From contig JBBQIR010000071.1 in assembly GCA_038325105.1 (NCBI GenBank), forward strand, positions 1-10,937: DNA of 10,937 nt, given 5' to 3'. Positions 1-7,078 of the stretch are shown piece after piece. Positions within the stretch are counted from its first letter, which is position 1; each line of letters opens with the position of its first letter. Source of the stretch: WSXY01 sp038325105. Lineage in GTDB: Bacteria; Actinomycetota; Coriobacteriia; Anaerosomatales; Anaerosomataceae. The notes beneath the pieces were generated by a model. The model did no database searches, was not told the origin of the DNA, and worked only from the letters and a program-made list of their open reading frames with translations. A program made the translations under genes and the position numbers.

Positions 1-1
1 C

Positions 2-184
2 GCCGACGTTGTCTCTTTCGACGTGTTCGTTGTAAAAGTACTCGTGATTGCCGTTCTCATGGTGATCGTGCTCATTTGGCGGCGCGGCGGCGTTGTCGGA
101 GGACAAGAGCTCAAGTGGCCGGGTTCTAAGCGGAAGACCAAAGCGAGTGAGGTCGCGGCTGCTGAAGAAGCTGACGCTGCCTGA
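2..184 (+). CDS. C-terminal fragment of an unidentified membrane protein (5' end outside window)
   Basis: The frame is open from base 2 to a TGA at 182-184 and gives about 60 residues. It begins with a hydrophobic run (VFVVKVLVIAVLMVIVLIW) that would form the last membrane helix. A basic stretch follows (RRGG, then KRKTK) and the protein ends in an Ala/Glu-rich tail (AAAEEADAA). By the positive-inside rule the tail would face the cytoplasm. The fragment is too short to assign a family. The amidase gene starts about 37 bases downstream on the same strand, so the two may be co-transcribed and this could be a permease for the amidase substrate, but that is only inference from position. Codon use matches the neighbouring genes, which supports it being a real coding end. 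Confidence 0.6.
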   Translation, partial: ADVVSFDVFVVKVLVIAVLMVIVLIWRRGGVVGGQELKWPGSKRKTKASEVAAAEEADAA

Positions 185-206
185 GGTTTCGTAGTCGTTA
201 TCGATC

Positions 207-213
207 AAGGAGG
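207..213 (+). promoter_or_regulatory. Shine-Dalgarno site that selects the amidase start
   Basis: AAGGAGG is a near-perfect anti-16S match. It lies 2 bases before an ATG at 216 and 8 bases before a second in-frame ATG at 222. The longer spacing is normal for initiation, so 222 is preferred. Confidence 0.75.
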
Positions 214-221
214 TCATGAGC

Positions 222-1127
222 ATGGCGTGCGATCTGACCCGTGATAGTGCGTTTTTCGCGTTCTGCCCCGATACGGCGCCGGTCCTGCGTGTTGCGCAGG
301 GCACGGAAGTCTCGCTCACCACGCACGACTGCTTCAGCGGCCAGCTGGAGACGTCGGCCGATACGCTCGAGACGCTCGACTGGTCGATCACGAATCCCGC
401 CACGGGCCCCGTCTACATCGAGGGTGCCAAGCCCGGTGACCTGCTCAGGATCGACCTGCACGAGGTCAAGGCCACGGGCCCCTCGGTCATGGTCGCGATC
501 CCGAAGGCCGGCGCACTCGGCGATTTCATCACCGAGGAGGAGACGGTCATCCTCGAGCATCGCGGCGACACCGTCGTGTTTAAGGACAAAGTCGTCGTGA
601 AGCAGAATCCGATGCTCGGCGTCATCGGCGTGGCACCTGCCGAGGGCTCGATTCCCAACAGCACTCCCGGCGGCCACGGCGGCAACATGGACTGCACGCT
701 CGTCACGAGCGGCGCGAGCCTCTACCTCACGGTCGGCGTGGAAGGCGCGCTCTTCGGCTGCGGCGACATGCACGCGGTCATGGGCGACGGCGAAGTCGTG
801 ATCTGCGGTGCCGAGACACCCGGTGAGGTGCGCTTCACGCCGACGGTCGTGAGCATCCCGGATCTCCCCACGCCGTTCATCGAGAACGACGAGATCGTTG
901 CGGTGATCGCCTCGGCAGAGACCGTGGATGCCGCCTACAAAGACGCTCTGGGCATGATGCACGGATTCCTCACGAAGGTTGCCGGCTTCTCGACCAACGA
1001 CGCCGCACTCCTCATGAGCCTCGTCGGCAACCTCAGGTTCTGCCAGGTCGTCGACCCGCTCCTTACGGTGCGCTTCGAATTCCCCAAGAGCGTCCTCGCC
1101 GACTACGGCTACGTTCTGCCGAGATAA
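222..1127 (+). CDS. Acetamidase/formamidase family amide hydrolase
   Basis: The 301-residue product matches the FmdA/AmdA family, cytoplasmic enzymes that hydrolyse short amides such as formamide or acetamide to ammonia and the acid. Visible family features, numbered from the ATG at 222, are THDCFSG (34-40), a TNPATGPVYIEGAKPGD stretch (57-73), the Gly/His segment GGHGGNMD (150-157) and GDMHAVMGDGEV (181-192). The His and Asp residues in the last two segments are typical of the conserved core, which is thought to bind metal. No signal peptide or membrane segment is seen. The length is typical of the shorter branch of the family. An alternative ATG at 216 would add two residues but sits too close to the Shine-Dalgarno site. 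The true substrate cannot be read from sequence, and many family members are uncharacterised. The preceding membrane-protein gene could be its partner transporter (inference). Confidence 0.93.
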   Translation: MACDLTRDSAFFAFCPDTAPVLRVAQGTEVSLTTHDCFSGQLETSADTLETLDWSITNPATGPVYIEGAKPGDLLRIDLHEVKATGPSVMVAIPKAGALGDFITEEETVILEHRGDTVVFKDKVVVKQNPMLGVIGVAPAEGSIPNSTPGGHGGNMDCTLVTSGASLYLTVGVEGALFGCGDMHAVMGDGEVVICGAETPGEVRFTPTVVSIPDLPTPFIENDEIVAVIASAETVDAAYKDALGMMHGFLTKVAGFSTNDAALLMSLVGNLRFCQVVDPLLTVRFEFPKSVLADYGYVLPR

Positions 1128-1132
1128 CACGC

Positions 1133-1169
1133 GACCGGCTGGCACGGCACACGGCCGTGTCAGCCGGTC
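1133..1169 (+). terminator. Strong GC-rich inverted repeat after the amidase gene, possible terminator without a T-tract
   Basis: The left arm at 1133-1148 pairs with 1154-1169 to form a 16-bp stem (9 bp GACCGGCTG/CAGCCGGTC plus 7 bp GCACGGC/GCCGTGT with one G-U pair) around the 5-base loop ACACG. It starts 5 bases after the amidase stop. The sequence after it (ATGTAGAATG) has no run of T, so it is not a classical intrinsic terminator. It could be an atypical terminator, an mRNA-stabilising 3' structure or, since its centre ACACGGCCGTGT is a perfect palindrome, a protein-binding site. Confidence 0.6.
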
Positions 1170-1172
1170 ATG

Positions 1173-1178
1173 TAGAAT
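1173..1178 (+). promoter_or_regulatory. Possible -10 element before the sugar transferase gene
   Basis: TAGAAT matches the TATAAT consensus at 5 of 6 positions. It lies 42 bases before the GTG start at 1221. No convincing -35 is present because the expected position falls inside the hairpin at 1133-1169. The same hexamer occurs before the tRNA gene (10405-10410). The assignment is tentative. Confidence 0.25.
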
Positions 1179-1220
1179 GCAATCGATACCTGCAAGCGCG
1201 TGGTACGAAGGGGATCATCG

Positions 1221-2696
1221 GTGGGGGACGTACGTCCGGACGATTCCGGCCAACGGTTTGTCGAGACCGCGGCCCGGAAGCAGATAGTTATTGCCGCGCT
1301 ACTGCTCTCCGACGTCATCATGCTGACGCTGGCGACGCTCGGCGCGACTGTCATCCGCTTCAACACCCTCACCGGCGGTACGGCGTTCACGAGTCTCTCT
1401 GAACGCGTCCCGTACTTCGATATCTCGTGGATCGCAGTCGGCATCTCGCTCGTGTTTCTCTGGCGCGGCGGCCTCTACGACCTCGAACGGCTCTTCTGGG
1501 GCAGTGGGGAGTTCGGCCGGGTGATGCAGGCCCTCGCAATGAGCGTAGTCGCGTTCATCCTGGCAACGTACGCGGCGCATATGCCCGGGCTGTCTCGGGC
1601 GTGGACGATTCTCGTGTTCGGTCTGTCGGTCGTGCTGGTGTCGGCTGGCCGTTTGGTTGTCCGCCACACCTTGCGCTCGATGCGCCGCCGGGGGCTCCTG
1701 CTTCGCCGGACGCTCATCGTGGGTGCTAACGCCGAGGCAGCGCACATCGTGCAGCTCTTGAAACGCTCGCCTGAGACCGGCCTCGTGCCGATCGGGTGCG
1801 TGGCGTCCTCGCAGTCCGAGCATCTCAGCCTCGACTTCTGCGGTGATGAGGTGCCGTGCCTGGGTGCCGCCGACGACCTCTCATCGATCGTGTGCGACCG
1901 ACGCGTGGATACGGTCCTCATCGCGTCCTCGGCGTTCGACCATGACATCGTGTCCCGCATGATCGGTGAACTTCGCGGGCTCGACGTCACCACGCATGTC
2001 TCCTCGGGACTCTTCGACATCCTCACGCGACGCGTGATCGTGCGCGAGCTTGCGGGCGTGCCGCTCATCACCGTGAAGCGTGTTTCGCTCTCGCGCGGCA
2101 ATCTAGCGACAAAGCGCGTGTTCGACCTGCTCCTGGCCTCGATTGGCGTGATTGGCGGGCTGCCCATGTGGCTCTTGCTCGCGGCGACGATCAAGCTCGA
2201 GAGCCACGGCCCGGTCTTCTACAAGCAGACTCGCGTCGGGCAGGATGGCAAGCTCTTCCACATGTTCAAGTTCCGCTCCATGTGCAACGACGCCGATGAG
2301 CGCCTCGAGCAGCTGAAAGCCGACAACGAAGCCAGCGGGCCGCTCTTCAAGATGAAGAACGATCCGCGCGTGACTCGCTGCGGCGGGTGGATGCGCAAGT
2401 TCTCGATCGATGAGTTCCCGCAGCTGCTCAACGTACTGCGGGGGGAGATGTCGCTCGTGGGTCCGAGACCGCCGTTGCCGGGGGAAACGTCAAAGTACAA
2501 CAAGAATCACTGGCGGCGCATGGAGGTGCCGCCGGGGATGACCGGTCTGTGGCAGGTTTCTGGTCGTTCCACGCTCACCTTCGACGAGATGGTCCGACTC
2601 GACCTCTACTACATCGAGAACTGGAGCGTCAGTTTCGACCTGTCGCTCATCGTTCGCACGATACCGGCCGTGCTCTTCGCGCGCGGCGCGTACTAG
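1221..2696 (+). CDS. Exopolysaccharide polyprenyl glycosylphosphotransferase (WbaP-like initiating sugar transferase)
   Basis: This membrane enzyme would transfer a sugar-1-phosphate from a nucleotide sugar to undecaprenyl phosphate, the first step in making a capsular or exopolysaccharide repeat. Residues are numbered from the GTG at 1221. Four membrane helices lie at about 21-43, 68-82, 101-121 and 128-147. A Rossmann-like domain of the CoA-binding-3 type starts at RRTLIVGAN (162-170). A further hydrophobic segment lies at about 300-325. The C-terminal catalytic domain is clear: KFRSM (350-354), the Asp-Glu pair in SIDEFPQLLNVLRGEMSLVG (395-414; D397, E398), GPRP (414-417) and GLWQVSGRS (442-450). 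The length of 491 residues is normal for the family. The start was chosen because AAGGGG (1208-1213) sits 7 bases before GTG 1221; a GTG at 1200 has no such site. The sugar donor cannot be told from sequence. GalE downstream makes a hexose-1-phosphate plausible. Confidence 0.95.
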   Translation: MGDVRPDDSGQRFVETAARKQIVIAALLLSDVIMLTLATLGATVIRFNTLTGGTAFTSLSERVPYFDISWIAVGISLVFLWRGGLYDLERLFWGSGEFGRVMQALAMSVVAFILATYAAHMPGLSRAWTILVFGLSVVLVSAGRLVVRHTLRSMRRRGLLLRRTLIVGANAEAAHIVQLLKRSPETGLVPIGCVASSQSEHLSLDFCGDEVPCLGAADDLSSIVCDRRVDTVLIASSAFDHDIVSRMIGELRGLDVTTHVSSGLFDILTRRVIVRELAGVPLITVKRVSLSRGNLATKRVFDLLLASIGVIGGLPMWLLLAATIKLESHGPVFYKQTRVGQDGKLFHMFKFRSMCNDADERLEQLKADNEASGPLFKMKNDPRVTRCGGWMRKFSIDEFPQLLNVLRGEMSLVGPRPPLPGETSKYNKNHWRRMEVPPGMTGLWQVSGRSTLTFDEMVRLDLYYIENWSVSFDLSLIVRTIPAVLFARGAY

Positions 2697-2783
2697 GTAC
2701 TGCAGCTGGTCATCCGATTGGGAGCGACCAATCTGCTGATGGATGGGGCAGGTACACACTGAACCCCAAGAGGCCGTCCCACC

Positions 2784-2792
2784 TGCTATAGT
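2784..2792 (+). promoter_or_regulatory. Extended -10 promoter candidate for the histidine kinase gene
   Basis: TGCTATAGT combines a TGn extension with TATAGT (5 of 6 to consensus). It lies about 48 bases before the kinase ATG in the 143-base gap after the sugar transferase. No good -35 is seen at 16-18 bases upstream, which is tolerable for an extended -10 element. It suggests the kinase can be transcribed independently of the upstream gene. Confidence 0.4.
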
Positions 2793-2839
2793 CAGACTGC
2801 CTGGGGATACAGTCACTGCCTACGCAGTGGGGTGTCACG

Positions 2840-4555
2840 ATGAATGCTCGTCGCCGCATAGGATCGAGCCTGCTGCTGGTATGGACAGCGACGTTTCTGG
2901 TCGTTGCGATCGCGGTCGTGGTGTCCGTGAACGTCTCGCTCCACGCGCTTGCCCGGCGCGAAGCGCACGAGAAGGCCGAAATCATTGTTGCGAGGAGTCT
3001 CGCCACTCACTTCTACTTCAGCGATGAGTTGAAACCCAGGGTCTTCAAGATATCCAAGGTGGTCGAGGGATCTGATTACTTCGACCCGGTATGGATGTCG
3101 TCGACGTATGCCGTGAGAGACATCCAACGTCGCTTCTCGGAGCTTATGGAGGACGACTACTACTACAAGGAGTGTGCGGTCAACGCACGAAGTCCCGAAT
3201 ACGAGGCCGACTCGGTCGAGGTCGACTTCCTCAAGCGAGTGAACGAAGATCCGAGCGTGGTCGAGGAGTCATCCGTTCGCACATTCGATGGCCAACCATA
3301 CGTGGTTGTCATGCAACGTGGAGAGCGAATGGTCGAAGTCTGCATGCCGTGCCACTCAGATCCGGAACTCGCGCCGAAGGATCTTGTGAAGGAGTACGGG
3401 CCGGTGCGGAGCTTTGGTCGCAGTCTCGGGGACTACTCCTCGGCTATCTCGGTTCGCATACCGTTGGCGCAGGCGTACCGGGCCGCCGGCTCGACGACGC
3501 GCACGCTCTCACTCGTACTCATCGGAATATTCGGACTGAGTCTGAGCGGCGTGTATGTTCACAACCGGCAGGTCGTTTTCGTGCCGGCCCGGCAGTATGA
3601 AGCCGACGCGGAGGCGCTCACAGCGGCAGTACTCCGTGAGCGGGGTGCCAACCAGGAGCTGAATGCCGTCAATCAGGAGTTGGCCGCCACAAACGAGGCA
3701 CTCGAGAGCGAGATGGGTAACCGCCAATATGCTGAGACCGAGGTGGAACGCTACAAGAACGGGCTTGAGGAACTCGTAAGCGTGCGCACATCCGAGCTTG
3801 AACGAGCGATGAGCGAGGCGGAACGTGCGAGCGCGGCGAAGTCCTTGTTCCTGGCTAACATGAGTCACGACCTTCGCACACCGCTGAATTCCGTGATCGG
3901 TTTCAGCGATGTACTTCTGTCCGGCATGGCAGGTGAGTTGAACGACGAACAGATGAAGCAGATGCGCATGGTGAACGGATCGGGTCGGTACCTTCTCGAG
4001 CTCGTCAACGATCTGCTCGATCTGAGCAGGATTGAGAGCTCCGGCGAGCATGTGGAGCTGTGCGACTTCGATCTCACTGAGGTCATCGACGTCGTCGCCG
4101 AGACGATACGGCCTGCCTGCATCGAAAAGGGGCTCACGTTCCGGTATGAGGAGGTCGGTGGGCCACTTCCGATGCACTCAGATGACCGTCTGGTGCGCCA
4201 GCTGCTTCTGAACCTGCTTACGAACGCGGTCAAGTTCACGCCTGCTGGCGACATTATCCTGCGCCTAACGGCCCCCGCCGACTCTGAAGTAGTTGTGATC
4301 GAGGTCGAAGACTCCGGCGTGGGTATTGCCGAGAAGGACCTGCCACATGTCTTTGAAGCGTTCAGTCAGTTTGGCGATGAGCGGCGTGCCAAGCCCGACG
4401 GGGCCGGTCTTGGTCTCGCCATCTCGTTCAAGATAGCGCGGCTGCTCGGCGGCACTATCACGGCGTGGAGCCATCCCGATAAGGGATCCACATTCACCGT
4501 GCATCTGCCGCGTGAGGCACCTGTCGATTCCGAGGACAAGGACACGCCGCTCTAG
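2840..4555 (+). CDS. Membrane sensor histidine kinase with haem c-binding Tll0287-like (DUF3365) sensor domain
   Basis: The 571-residue protein is a complete sensor kinase. An N-terminal helix (about 11-33) and a second helix (about 222-240) bracket an external domain of about 185 residues of the DUF3365/Tll0287-like type. This domain carries one c-type haem motif, CMPCH, at 168-172 with His172 as the proximal ligand. A Gln/Asn/Glu-rich coiled coil (about 255-335) leads to the kinase core: H-box MSHDLRTPLN with phospho-acceptor His343, N-box LLTNAVKFTP with Asn462, G1 DSGVGI (491-496), F-box VFEAFSQF (504-511) and G2 GAGLGL (521-526). All catalytic boxes are intact. The start has a modest Shine-Dalgarno site (GTGGGGTG, 2827-2834). 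No receiver domain or response-regulator gene is present in the window. The family is known for extracytoplasmic haem sensing of redox state or diatomic gases; the ligand here is unknown. Haem attachment would need a cytochrome c maturation system. Confidence 0.95.
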   Translation: MNARRRIGSSLLLVWTATFLVVAIAVVVSVNVSLHALARREAHEKAEIIVARSLATHFYFSDELKPRVFKISKVVEGSDYFDPVWMSSTYAVRDIQRRFSELMEDDYYYKECAVNARSPEYEADSVEVDFLKRVNEDPSVVEESSVRTFDGQPYVVVMQRGERMVEVCMPCHSDPELAPKDLVKEYGPVRSFGRSLGDYSSAISVRIPLAQAYRAAGSTTRTLSLVLIGIFGLSLSGVYVHNRQVVFVPARQYEADAEALTAAVLRERGANQELNAVNQELAATNEALESEMGNRQYAETEVERYKNGLEELVSVRTSELERAMSEAERASAAKSLFLANMSHDLRTPLNSVIGFSDVLLSGMAGELNDEQMKQMRMVNGSGRYLLELVNDLLDLSRIESSGEHVELCDFDLTEVIDVVAETIRPACIEKGLTFRYEEVGGPLPMHSDDRLVRQLLLNLLTNAVKFTPAGDIILRLTAPADSEVVVIEVEDSGVGIAEKDLPHVFEAFSQFGDERRAKPDGAGLGLAISFKIARLLGGTITAWSHPDKGSTFTVHLPREAPVDSEDKDTPL

Positions 4556-4574
4556 CGGACGGTAGTCAGATACC

Positions 4575-4606
4575 GGCGATTGCCGAGAACGTATCGCCCC
4601 GCAATC
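4575..4606 (+). other. Weak alternative hairpins after the histidine kinase gene
   Basis: GGCGAT (4575-4580) can pair with ATCGCC (4593-4598), and the overlapping GATTGC (4578-4583) can instead pair with GCAATC (4601-4606), which is followed by TGTTT. Each stem is only 6 bp with a loop of 12-17 bases. This is a weak terminator candidate and may be chance. Confidence 0.2.
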
Positions 4607-4640
4607 TGTTTGGCATGTTGTGGTGGAATAACGTGTGTTC

Positions 4641-4674
4641 TTGTCACCCACGGATGGTACGGTACTCACGTGGG
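4641..4674 (+). promoter_or_regulatory. Possible promoter overlapping an inverted repeat before the first CWB2 gene
   Basis: TTGTCA (4641-4646) matches a -35 box at 5 of 6 positions. TACTCA (4663-4668) sits 16 bases later but is a poor -10. The spacer region is flanked by CCCACG (4647-4652) and CGTGGG (4669-4674), an inverted repeat that could be an operator. The predicted start of transcription would lie just upstream of the AAGGAG site at 4699-4704. Confidence 0.25.
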
Positions 4675-4698
4675 CAATCGCGCCCGCCACAACTTGCC

Positions 4699-4704
4699 AA
4701 GGAG
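4699..4704 (+). promoter_or_regulatory. Shine-Dalgarno site whose start codon is ambiguous
   Basis: AAGGAG lies 5 bases before an ATG at 4710. That ATG is in the wrong frame for the long downstream gene and would give only a 37-codon peptide. In the correct frame, the codon at a good distance is CTG at 4714 (9 bases), and the first nearby ATG is at 4732 (27 bases, too far for this site). Confidence 0.6.
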
Positions 4705-4731
4705 CGCCGATGTCTGGTTCCCGCGCGTCGT

Positions 4732-7071
4732 ATGTCTCGCTTGCTCACGTCCGTGATCGTCTGTATGGCGATGGTGGTGATGAGCGTTCCCGGAATCGCG
4801 TCAGGTGCCAATCGCGGTGCTAGTCCGATCTCACTTGGCCAGCACACAACCCGTGGTATCTCGCCAACAGTTGCGACGACCGCTTTCGTCGGCCAGGTCA
4901 CTGATGCTGATACCGGACTTCCAATCGAGTACGCCTCGGTCGAGGTTGATGCCGGCGGCGCGTACTTCGTCACCACGTCCGATGAAGAAGGCAACTACGT
5001 TCTGGACATCGGGTTTGACTACGACACCGACGAGGAAGTGCCGCTTCCGGCTGGGACCCACGGTGTCTCCTTTTGGGCGGATGGTTACGAAGACACCTAC
5101 GTACAGGCTACGGCAGTCTCTGGTGTCTCCACGGTGGTTGACGCGGAGTTGACCCCCGTGCAAGAGCCGGGAGGGCTGGGAGTACACGTCTACGACGCCA
5201 ATGATGAACCGTTCGACTTCTGGGTGAGCGTGTACCGGGAGGGCCCCGACGGTATGGAGTTCGTGGATGGTGGGATGCCCGATTCAGATCTGGGCGGGTA
5301 CGTGGGCTTCAGGCTTGAGCCAGGCACGTACTACGTGTGGGCGAACGCGCCGGGGCACCTTTCTGAGTACTACAACGATGCGATTGATCTCGCCTCAGCC
5401 ACTCCCGTTGAGGTAGTAAGTGGCGGCGATGAAGTGATCGACATGGACCTGAGCTGGGACAGCATGTCGGGCTACGACATCACCGTGCTTGATTCCGAAA
5501 CAGGCGCGCCGCTTAACGGCATTGCTGTAACGCTGGAGCAGGTGGGTCCGCTCGGTGAGGACGTGTGGTCCGGCTATGAATACGGGACCACGGGCGCTGA
5601 TGGACATGCGAAGGGAGCCATCGGCGGTGGCGACTGGCGTGTGTCGTTCGAAGACGTTGAAGAGGGAGTCTACGCGGGCGAATACTACCGCGACACCCTC
5701 ATGTGGGAAGCGGCCGAAATTGTGGAATTCACGGCCGGAATCACGGGCACGCTGACCGGAGAGCTTGAGGTTGCGGGCTCGGTGACCGGAACGAACTTTG
5801 ACAGCGAGAACCATCCATACCCGGCGCTCGATGGCGGCGAGAGTGTTGATCTGCTCGCATGGAGCGAGGCCCAGAACGACTGGGTGAGTGTCTACTGGTT
5901 CCCGTGGAATGAAGATGGAACCTACCAGCTGACAGGTATTCATCCCGGCACGTACCGCGCGGTGTCGTACCGGTGGGACCTTGAAGCGTACGAAGAAGAG
6001 GTCTCGTACTACACATCCTCCGGTACTCCCGTTGAGTCGGCTGCTAATGCGGACGACGTCGTGGTAACGGCCGACGGTCTGGTCGAGGACATCGACTTTC
6101 ACTTCGACAGTTATGTGCCGATTCCCGAGGTGCCCGTGGAGCGCGTGCAGGGTACGAACCGGTACACGACCGCCATCGAAACGAGCAAGGTCACGTTCGA
6201 TGCGGCTGACACCGTGGTGCTCGCCACGGGAGCGAACTTCCCCGATGCACTCTCGGCATCTGCACTGGCCGGTGCGTACGGCGGACCACTGCTGCTGACC
6301 GAGCCGAAGCGGCTCACCGCAGGAGTTGCCGCGGAGATTGAACGACTGGGCGCGACAAACGTGGTCATCATCGGTTCACAGGCCGCAGTGTCCGCCTCGG
6401 TCGCAGACCAGCTGGCCGATATGGACGGCGTATGGGTCGAGCGCGTGTATGGCGATAACCGCTACGAGACCTCTGCGGAGATCGCGTATAGAGTCGCCGA
6501 GGTTCTCGGCGAGGACTACCTCTACGAGGCATTTCTCGTGCGTGGAGACAACTTCGCAGATGCGCTGGCGGCCTCGCCGATCGCGTACCGAAACTCGATG
6601 CCGGTGATTCTCACAAAGCCGACCACGCTGAGTACCGAGGCGTACGACGTACTGGTGGGTCTTGGCGTAGAACACGTCGTGGTCGCAGGTTCGACGAATG
6701 CGGTCTCGGCGACCGTGGTCACGCAGGTCGAGAGTCTCTCCTCAGACATGGCTGTCGAGAGGGTCTTTGGCACCGACCGGTATTCCACGTCGGCTGAACT
6801 TGCCGCATGGGGCGTTGATAATGGGTATGTCGGGCGACGCTTCATTGGAATCGCGACGGGTACGAACTTCCCGGACGCACTTGGCGGCGGAGCAGCGTGC
6901 GGAGCCAACAATGGCGTCCTGCTACTCACGAATCCGACTGCACTCAGCGGACCCGCAGAAAGTTTCATCACGAAGTACGGTACGGCTTACACTCAGGTTC
7001 AGATCTTCGGGTCTACGAAGGCAGTCACCGATGCGGTGAAGTCCTCGGTCACGAACGCACTGCAGTCCTAG
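4732..7071 (+). CDS. Secreted surface protein: carboxypeptidase-regulatory-like modules plus three CWB2 cell-wall-binding repeats
   Basis: From the ATG at 4732 the product has 779 residues. The N-terminus is a signal peptide (MSRLLTSVIVCMAMVVMSVP, with a likely cut near ASGA). Residues about 52-140 form a carboxypeptidase-regulatory-like beta-sandwich (VTDADTGLPIEYASVEV, then a GNYVLDIG turn). Three related acidic segments follow, at about 150-240, 248-340 and 341-458, each with GTY-type motifs. Residues about 467 to the end are three CWB2 repeats starting VERVQGTNRY, VERVYGDNRY and VERVFGTDRY, each with an FPDAL or FADAL core. CWB2 triplets are known to attach proteins non-covalently to anionic wall polymers in Clostridium. 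No catalytic domain is seen, so the role is probably structural or adhesive (inference). The start is uncertain: a CTG at 4714 fits the Shine-Dalgarno site better and would add the basic stretch VPARR. The frame stays open back to an ATG at 4615, but that would place a long hydrophilic leader before the signal peptide. galE follows 7 bases after the stop. Confidence 0.92.
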   Translation: MSRLLTSVIVCMAMVVMSVPGIASGANRGASPISLGQHTTRGISPTVATTAFVGQVTDADTGLPIEYASVEVDAGGAYFVTTSDEEGNYVLDIGFDYDTDEEVPLPAGTHGVSFWADGYEDTYVQATAVSGVSTVVDAELTPVQEPGGLGVHVYDANDEPFDFWVSVYREGPDGMEFVDGGMPDSDLGGYVGFRLEPGTYYVWANAPGHLSEYYNDAIDLASATPVEVVSGGDEVIDMDLSWDSMSGYDITVLDSETGAPLNGIAVTLEQVGPLGEDVWSGYEYGTTGADGHAKGAIGGGDWRVSFEDVEEGVYAGEYYRDTLMWEAAEIVEFTAGITGTLTGELEVAGSVTGTNFDSENHPYPALDGGESVDLLAWSEAQNDWVSVYWFPWNEDGTYQLTGIHPGTYRAVSYRWDLEAYEEEVSYYTSSGTPVESAANADDVVVTADGLVEDIDFHFDSYVPIPEVPVERVQGTNRYTTAIETSKVTFDAADTVVLATGANFPDALSASALAGAYGGPLLLTEPKRLTAGVAAEIERLGATNVVIIGSQAAVSASVADQLADMDGVWVERVYGDNRYETSAEIAYRVAEVLGEDYLYEAFLVRGDNFADALAASPIAYRNSMPVILTKPTTLSTEAYDVLVGLGVEHVVVAGSTNAVSATVVTQVESLSSDMAVERVFGTDRYSTSAELAAWGVDNGYVGRRFIGIATGTNFPDALGGGAACGANNGVLLLTNPTALSGPAESFITKYGTAYTQVQIFGSTKAVTDAVKSSVTNALQS

Positions 7072-7078
7072 GAGCCCA

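Noticed and set aside
198..1145. A 315-codon open frame on the minus strand opposite the amidase gene
   Set aside because: It is the antisense shadow of a GC-rich gene: composition dominated by Arg, Asp, Ala, Glu and His, no family motifs and no credible ribosome site, while the plus strand has a clear family match.
1475..2194. A 239-codon minus-strand open frame opposite the sugar transferase
   Set aside because: Ser/Arg/Thr-rich shadow without motifs. The plus-strand protein is unambiguous.
2716..2733. GATTGG/CCAATC hairpin after the sugar transferase gene
   Set aside because: A 6-bp stem of mixed composition with no following T-run is too weak to call a terminator.
4591..4599. GTATCGCCC matching the tRNA-Val 3' end (10501-10509), considered as a second att site
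   Set aside because: Only 9 bases match, with no extension on either side. Chance is sufficient.
4615..4731. Start of the first CWB2 gene at ATG 4615
   Set aside because: It would put a 39-residue hydrophilic leader before the signal peptide, has no ribosome site, and covers the promoter-like region.
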